Below, in pieces: positions 58,476 to 64,000 of a DNA stretch of 64,000 nt (within the stretch, counting starts at the first letter, position 1; every line of letters starts with the position of its first letter). The stretch is from positions 1,426,001-1,490,000 of the forward strand of contig JARFIW010000899.1 in assembly GCA_036346225.1 (NCBI GenBank). Direction: 5' to 3'. The notes under the pieces were generated by a model, which saw nothing but the letters and a program-made list of their open reading frames with translations, did not search any database and was not told the DNA's origin. A program made the position numbers and the translations under genes. Source of the DNA: Platerodrilus igneus (taxonomy: Eukaryota; Arthropoda; Insecta; Coleoptera; Lycidae).

Positions 58476-60156
58476 CCGGCTCGACCACTCGCTGCACTTA
58501 GAAGCACCATGGGTCTCAATAAGGTCCGGACTAGCGATTTATGCGTCGCCATAGACGTGGCAGCGTAATCAAGTACTGAATGCACTTGACTTTTGTTTGT
58601 TTCTGATAATGCGCCCACCGATTAATTGTGTTCTCAGCTCACAGGTTAATTTTTAATCTCGATAACTCACCGATTAATTTTAGATCTCGATAACTTACCG
58701 AATGATTTTTAATTACAAATTTACAAGTTCAGTTTACCATTTTATAATTTCGCTTTAAGATAAGTTAAAAAAAGAGTCGAAAATGATGCACATTCAATAG
58801 CTTGTTTTATGAATTTATTTTATGTTTCGATTAACTTCAATGGATTGCACAACATGTTGATGAAAATGGTTCCTTATAATGGTCCAGTCTAATACGCTGT
58901 AATGCATTTAATTCGTCATTAGTTCAAAAGAAGCAGCTCAAACTTACGCTTTTATAAAATGCAAATGTGGAAAGTACACTGACGTCACATGTTTGTTCAA
59001 GAATCGCAAGCTAAAACATGTGGTCTCAACAAGGTATTTGTTGCAATAAACTTTCAAAGTACAACCGGTTGCTAAGGTAAGCGTTAGCCTAAGGCCTTAA
59101 CCTAACAACAGCTGTTCTGAATAATTTGACAACGGGGCGAATATTTGAAACTAAAATGGTAGCGTTTTTTTGTTTGTTTTACGAGGAAGTCGAGAGAACT
59201 TTTATCGTTTGGATTTCATTATAATATACATTATTGATTACGTTTGACATTACTGCAAATAATTAAGATTATCAATTTCTTATTTAATCCGTAAAAGTAT
59301 GTCATTCAAGTTCAGTAATACATAAAGGAATTATGAGAACTAATTTTATTTAGCATTGAATATATAACAAATATTTGTAAACCAAGGTAAACAGATCTGT
59401 GCATTTTGGGTATTTAAAAATTATACGGTCATATTTATTCATTGTCGACATTTTGATTCTTAGTAGAAAGTATCAAAATTCTCTTATTTAAATATCTAAA
59501 AGATTAGACCACGTTTTTTACTGTATATTTTTGTATATAAATTTTACAACAGAAAAAAGCAAATTTAATTAAAGAATCTTCATTTGATTTAATTGACAAC
59601 TGTTTTATTTTGGACAAGTGCGTCCAAAGGTAAAAATAAATAAGTTAAAAGAGAATATATTCCCTATTATAATTAATAAGGTGGTTGGTTGTCATACAAT
59701 GAAGAAGTACTAAGCAGCTCTTTCAAGAAGCTTGCTATTTAAATTTCCTTTTGCTACTTATGTTTAAATTATAAGTATTAATAATCGCTCTTTTTCTTAA
59801 TTGTATAAGGTAGCAAGAGTGTATCTCTTGCGTCCTTCGTTATTATAATAACTTTGTTTTCTTTCAGATCCTGCGCATTCGCAGCAAAAGCGATTTTTCC
59901 CCTGAGGATTTCCAAGTTCTTCCTTAGGGTAACCCGTGCTTCATCAATTCTAGGAGTTGGTGGCGCCCCTTTTGCATCCACCATTTTTATTTAAGAGCCA
60001 GTATACAAATCAATATTTTTGTTGTGAAACCCACGACCACTCCTCATAAGCTCTACCCGAAGAATAGACCCCTAACTTAGTCGGAAGACTATCGATTTCC
60101 CTTTACTATAAGAGTGAAGTCGCCTTTATTTGCGCACAACGTCTCGATTGTTTTAA
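58476..60156 (+). repeat. 3' LTR of the gag-only element, second part
   Basis: Matches 47346-49070 to its last bases, including the first primer-site-like unit. The sequence after it (tatattggtctg) is unrelated to the primer-site array. Confidence 0.9.
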
Positions 60157-60479
60157 TATATTGGTCTGAATTGATATGAATCGCTTTGAAAAACTGAAAA
60201 GTATATGTTTGTAGATGTCACAATATTTTCAAACCATAGGTATGGCATGTTGCCTATATTTGTATACGTTCTGCATATTTATACTGTATAGTTGCTAACA
60301 TTTAGTTTATGCCGGACAGTTGGCAAACCATATACCGCTATTTGTAGTTACCAACTTATAATTTTGACCGGAAGACACTTAATAATAAAATTTAACCCTA
60401 TACAAGTACGCTGGATTGCCTACAACATACACGAATATATTATACAATTTTACTAATTCTTAGCTAGAGTGTGCAATTT

Positions 60480-61110
60480 TAGACGCTTGCCTCTAGCATA
60501 ATTAAAAAAAGTTCTACGTTTACTTCTAGTCTTGTAGTACCATTCACTTTAGCCAAACTAAATCTAAAAGCCTTACCTAGTCGAACATCCGGATGGTTGA
60601 CAAAATTCACCACATGATTTCGTAGGGCTGGTTACTTGGTAGATGAATTTGTTATATATCTTAACTCGGGAATTGGAATCTACCCACGTTAAGCAGTCAG
60701 TGTCAGCTGCTTTATTATACAAAATTACATGCGTGTATTCTCCTTGGTTGACATAGTTAAACTTATTTGTTAAAAATTTGATCATATTCGCCTTGTTAAA
60801 TTTGCCTTCAAAATCCTGGGTTATGTCCACGCCAAAAAGATAATAACCATCTTTTTAGAGCCCGTCTAATATATCTTGGTAGTTCTTCCAATTAAATCTC
60901 CAACTTAACATCTGTCAGTTCCATCTTGTAAAGAATACATACTTTTTGTTAATACTTTCCACGCCTTCTTTCCCAATAATCTGTCTTGCTCTACGAGTCT
61001 CTTTGTTTTAAAATTGTGGTAGAAATGGGTGTATAACTTTTACGCCATGCTTAACAAATACAAATGTCGAGAACTTCCACTAAGTAACTATTAAAGGCTC
61101 CACATATCTC
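60480..61110 (-). pseudogene. unidentified decayed protein-coding remnant
   Basis: Minus strand, mostly collinear: FVFVKHGVKVIHPFLPQF (about 61065), NKETRRARQIIGKEGVESIN, YVFFTRW, then from 60830 MDITQDFEGKFNKANMIKFL, YTHVILYNKAADTDCLTWVD and RVKIYNKFIYQVTSP; after a shift near 60610 NFVNHPDVRLGKAFRFSLAK and VNGTTRLEVNVEL, to a stop near 60487. About 200 codons with few breaks. I do not recognise a named family. K-I-Y-N-K-F with a later T-R-L-E is the most distinctive wording. Confidence 0.5.
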
Positions 61111-61331
61111 TTTCTTAACAAGAAATTTACAATTATTTTTAAATTATGATGATCACACGACCACCTGTGCCAGCGCGTTCCATTTCGGAATGCCAATTGT
61201 CATGCCAAAATCCCATTCCAACATGGCGGCACCAATCTAGATCTAAATTTAGTGAGCACCTGGACCACCGATCAAAATCCAGTATTTGATTCTCTATCTG
61301 TTTGCTATTGGTTGGACTGCATGGTTGGTAT

Positions 61332-61475
61332 ATAATTGAAATTGTCTCATAGGTTGAAATTACCCCTACCAGAAAAGGGTGAAATTGGCTCATAAGGTGA
61401 AATTGTATCTTACCAATCTTACCAATCTTACCATGGGATGAAATCGCCCCGACGGGTGAAATTGCCCCCTCTCCA
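61332..61475 (+). repeat. short irregular repeats of ggtgaaattg(c/g)ccc
   Basis: Six imperfect copies, with a small triplication of taccaatct near 61415-61430. No function evident. Confidence 0.6.
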
Positions 61476-61740
61476 AAATTGCTTTTGCTTGAATCTCCAC
61501 TATAAGAGTGTATACGAAATTAGGTTTACGTGCGCGTATGGATACAGGATTTGGAACGTTGCTACGTTATGAAGCGTACGGGTCAGACAGAAATAGAAAG
61601 GATACTTAAAGTGAGGTCCCGCACGAATCACTATTACAAAACAGAACACAAGAAACGTAGAAGTACTAGGCTAACTACCAATTCTGCGAAGGGAAGATTC
61701 CCAGCAACACAAAAATATACATCGTCTTCGATTTTCTATT

Positions 61741-61960
61741 TGCATCATCATCATCATTTTGTTTTCGACCTTACTTAAGGTCGGTTTGACGCAGCTCTAA
61801 CTTCTTTTCTATTCTGTGCTAATCTAAAAAGTTTTACATGCCCTTCACAACCTAAATTTCTAATAATTTGATTAACACAGCTTGGTCTAGGTCTTCCTAT
61901 ACTCTTCTATCTTTTTCTTATCTACCTGGCTCTACAAATATATTAGCAACCTGATGGTTG
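61741..61960 (-). mobile_element. RTE-like LINE 3' end, second subfamily
   Basis: Begins with catcatcatcatcat followed by ttcgaccttacttaagg and a 3' UTR-like body (tctgtgctaatct; cttggtctaggtcttcct) in the same style as 917-1080 but with different sequence. The minus-strand end is the trinucleotide run. Confidence 0.55.
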
Positions 61961-64000
61961 TTAAAGAACTCCAACATGTTTACAATATAAATTAATTAAA
62001 AAAAGAATTCGGTTTAAATCAACAAATAAATAAATAAAAAGTTATATTACAAAGAACAAATTTTAAGAATTGACGTACGAACTGCGCATCTCGTTTAACA
62101 TGTAGAATTCATTTGTAAAAGAAAGAAAGAAAAAAATTACTGTTTATACTTTCTCATAACACCAGGGTGTTAAATAAAAATATTAATGGTACAACAAATT
62201 CTAGTAATCATTTAATAAAATACTATGGATCACCAACGACGCACTAACAACAAAAGTAGAAAAAAAGAGGTGCTTCCGATATATGGGAAGACTATCACAA
62301 CATACCTCCATATGCCGAGATACTATCGTGTGCCCATTGCATCCACGGAGGCGAATCAGCTCAGCGTCAGGGTGCTTGCCTCCAGATGCAGCGTCACCAC
62401 GGTCGACAAATTTTGAGCGCTGCGATTATCACTGCAAGAGCGGAACACATGCCAGCGCAGTTGATTCTACATAAAAAGAATAATCGGGCCTACATAAAAC
62501 AACTATGCCTCCAACTAAGAGCTACAGAGAGAGTCTTATTATTATTAATAACGCAGGAGCACTTACCGATGCACCCAAGATCTACACTTCCTATCAGAAA
62601 AAACGTGCATCGTTCTTGAAGTAATAGGACGAGTAATGTAGAAAGTACATGTAAGGATGAACTGCAGAATCAAATTAAAAATTCGTTCAAATAACAAGAA
62701 TTCGAACTTCAATCATCGCGTTATCAAATGTGATTAGAAACTTGAAAGAAAACTAAATAAATAAGTACGATCCATTATTTTAACGAGTCTTTGTGATTGG
62801 GTATAATAAGAAGTAATTATGCGCTATAGTATTGTGAATCAAGTCAACGGATACCTCAAACAAGATTGAAAATGAAAATTATTTGGAAGCTTACTTATTG
62901 TAAGAAGGTCTAATATACCGGGTGTTGTTTGAATATTGAAGCAGAATCTACGTGCAAGAATAATGTAAGACAAAGAAGGGTGGGTTTTTTTTACTTACTG
63001 TCGAAAGTGAACGTAACAACGTAGGTTCAGGCTTTGGGTTCATTTTGGGTAATTTAGGATGCAATTTGGACCCATTTTGTATGGTAATACAAGTCAAATT
63101 AATTTTTAGGAAAGACCTGTATCAAAAAATATACATTTTTATTTTCATTCTGTACTCCATCGAGTCGAAACATAGCAGAACACGTCCGCAAATTCTGTAT
63201 GTTTACTATCGGTTGTTGTAAGTTTGCTACGGTAATCCGTGTGGACGAGAGAAAAGTAAAGTAGAGTAAGCAAAGGAACAGTAAGCCCCCATAGAGTACC
63301 CCAACAAAACCAAGGGGAATCGAAAGAATTAATGCCGTGCTAACTAAAAACGTCGTAGAGTGGAGTGTGTCACACAGAAAAAAAAAGAAAAGCTCACAAA
63401 AGGCAATTTATTTACAAATCAACATGTTACAAAAAGAATACCAACCCGCGTAGAAAACATCGTATATTCAAAATATATCCTGGAAGATTGATACAGTAGT
63501 TCCAATTGAAGTTGTCATGCTTTTCATCCTCGAATACTTACACAAAACTTAACCTTTTTAATTATAGTATTTGGCAGTTAATTCAGTCTTCAATGCAGTT
63601 TCCCGTTAAAACAAAATGTCTATATAAAAAAGAATGTCACAACATCTTCATTCGTTGTTATAAAATGAATGTCGAGTATAATAAATAATCACTTTTTTGC
63701 GTTGTCCTTCACTCTAGGTTATGCCTGTTATTGTAGGATTGAAAACTGCTTGGTAAATCGCCATCTATGATGTCGTATTTCACTTGAAGCTGTTTTTATG
63801 TTTTTAAACACTAAGCGAACACTTGGTTATCGAAAGATCACCAAAACTGTGTCTATGTTTTAATAAATAGATACCAAATACCAGATCTCCGCACTTTATT
63901 AGTAATAATAAGATCACAGATTTTCACGTTATCAAAATAGAAAAGGTTTAAAATATTTAACAGACTTGCAAATACATGCAAAATAACCATGGATGCAGTA
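61961..64000. other. gene-free stretch to the window end
   Basis: Short frames only (for example 62225-62620, several overlapping + frames of 60-77 codons with no family signature). AT-rich; nothing else supported. Confidence 0.5.

Larger units (their letters stand above)
47105..60156 (+). mobile_element. gag-only gypsy-like LTR element, 3' LTR split by another element
   Basis: 5' LTR 47105-49070, primer site 49071-49088, gag about 49557-50971, 2 kb of non-coding DNA, 3' LTR 52988-53228 plus 58476-60156. Without the inserted 5.25 kb element it would be about 7.8 kb. No protease, RT or integrase trace. No clear target duplication (flanks gaat and tata). Confidence 0.8.

Noticed and set aside
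61139..61393. 84-codon minus frame with Trp/His-rich middle
   Set aside because: Part of it is the ggtgaaattg repeat and it is not in line with the remnant at 60480-61110; no support for a gene.

Overview
This is an AT-rich eukaryotic window, most likely from an insect. The evidence is one spliced SDR gene end with a 51-base intron, short telomere-like CCTAA runs, and a dense layer of arthropod-type mobile elements: RTE-, jockey/CR1- and R1/LOA-like LINEs, Ty3/gypsy and BEL/Pao LTR elements, and tRNA-derived SINEs. There is no bacterial-style gene organisation. The only clearly host gene is the 3' end of a 15-hydroxyprostaglandin-dehydrogenase-like gene (two exons, 19415-19936, + strand). Nearly everything else is a dead or non-autonomous transposon, often nested.

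Layout. 1-708: 3' end of a jockey/CR1-like LINE. 917-5090: minus-strand RTE-like LINE copies with a tRNA-SINE inserted (1600-1896, 12-base target duplication). 5090-7980: no gene, with a TA tract and a 62-base tandem repeat. 7981-9560: BEL/Pao pol remnant, with a probable 3' LTR from 9722. 12059-18894: two-LTR Ty3/gypsy element with decayed gag-pol. 19415-19936: SDR gene end, whose last codons and 3' UTR are tandemly duplicated (19924-21055). 21650-28360: two copies of a decayed DNA-transposon-like repeat. The second copy is split by a truncated minus-strand gypsy (LTR, leader, gag; 23476-27688) that is flanked by 119-base direct repeats and carries a SINE.

28978-46293 is a foldback structure: two arms of about 2.7 kb in inverted orientation around a 1.1 kb loop. 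The left arm was later split by about 8.7 kb containing an R1/LOA-like LINE (ORF1, ORF2 with endonuclease, RT and RNase H). ORF1 of that LINE is itself split by a 1.3 kb composite insert with a four-copy VNTR. The right arm was split by a 2.06 kb insert with a 5-base target duplication.

47105-60156 is a gag-only, pol-less gypsy-like element with LTRs of nearly 2 kb and a tandemly repeated primer-binding-site-like block. Its 3' LTR is interrupted by a second, ORF-less LTR element (53229-58475). 60157-64000 holds an unidentified decayed coding remnant (about 60480-61110, minus) and another RTE-like 3' end, and is otherwise featureless.

The nesting gives a relative history: foldback element first, then the R1-like LINE, then the VNTR insert; gag-only LTR element first, then the ORF-less LTR element. 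The strongest candidates for something undescribed are the foldback element, the SVA-like VNTR composite, the gag-only LTR element with repeated primer sites, and a 30-base module shared by SINEs and smaller inserts.
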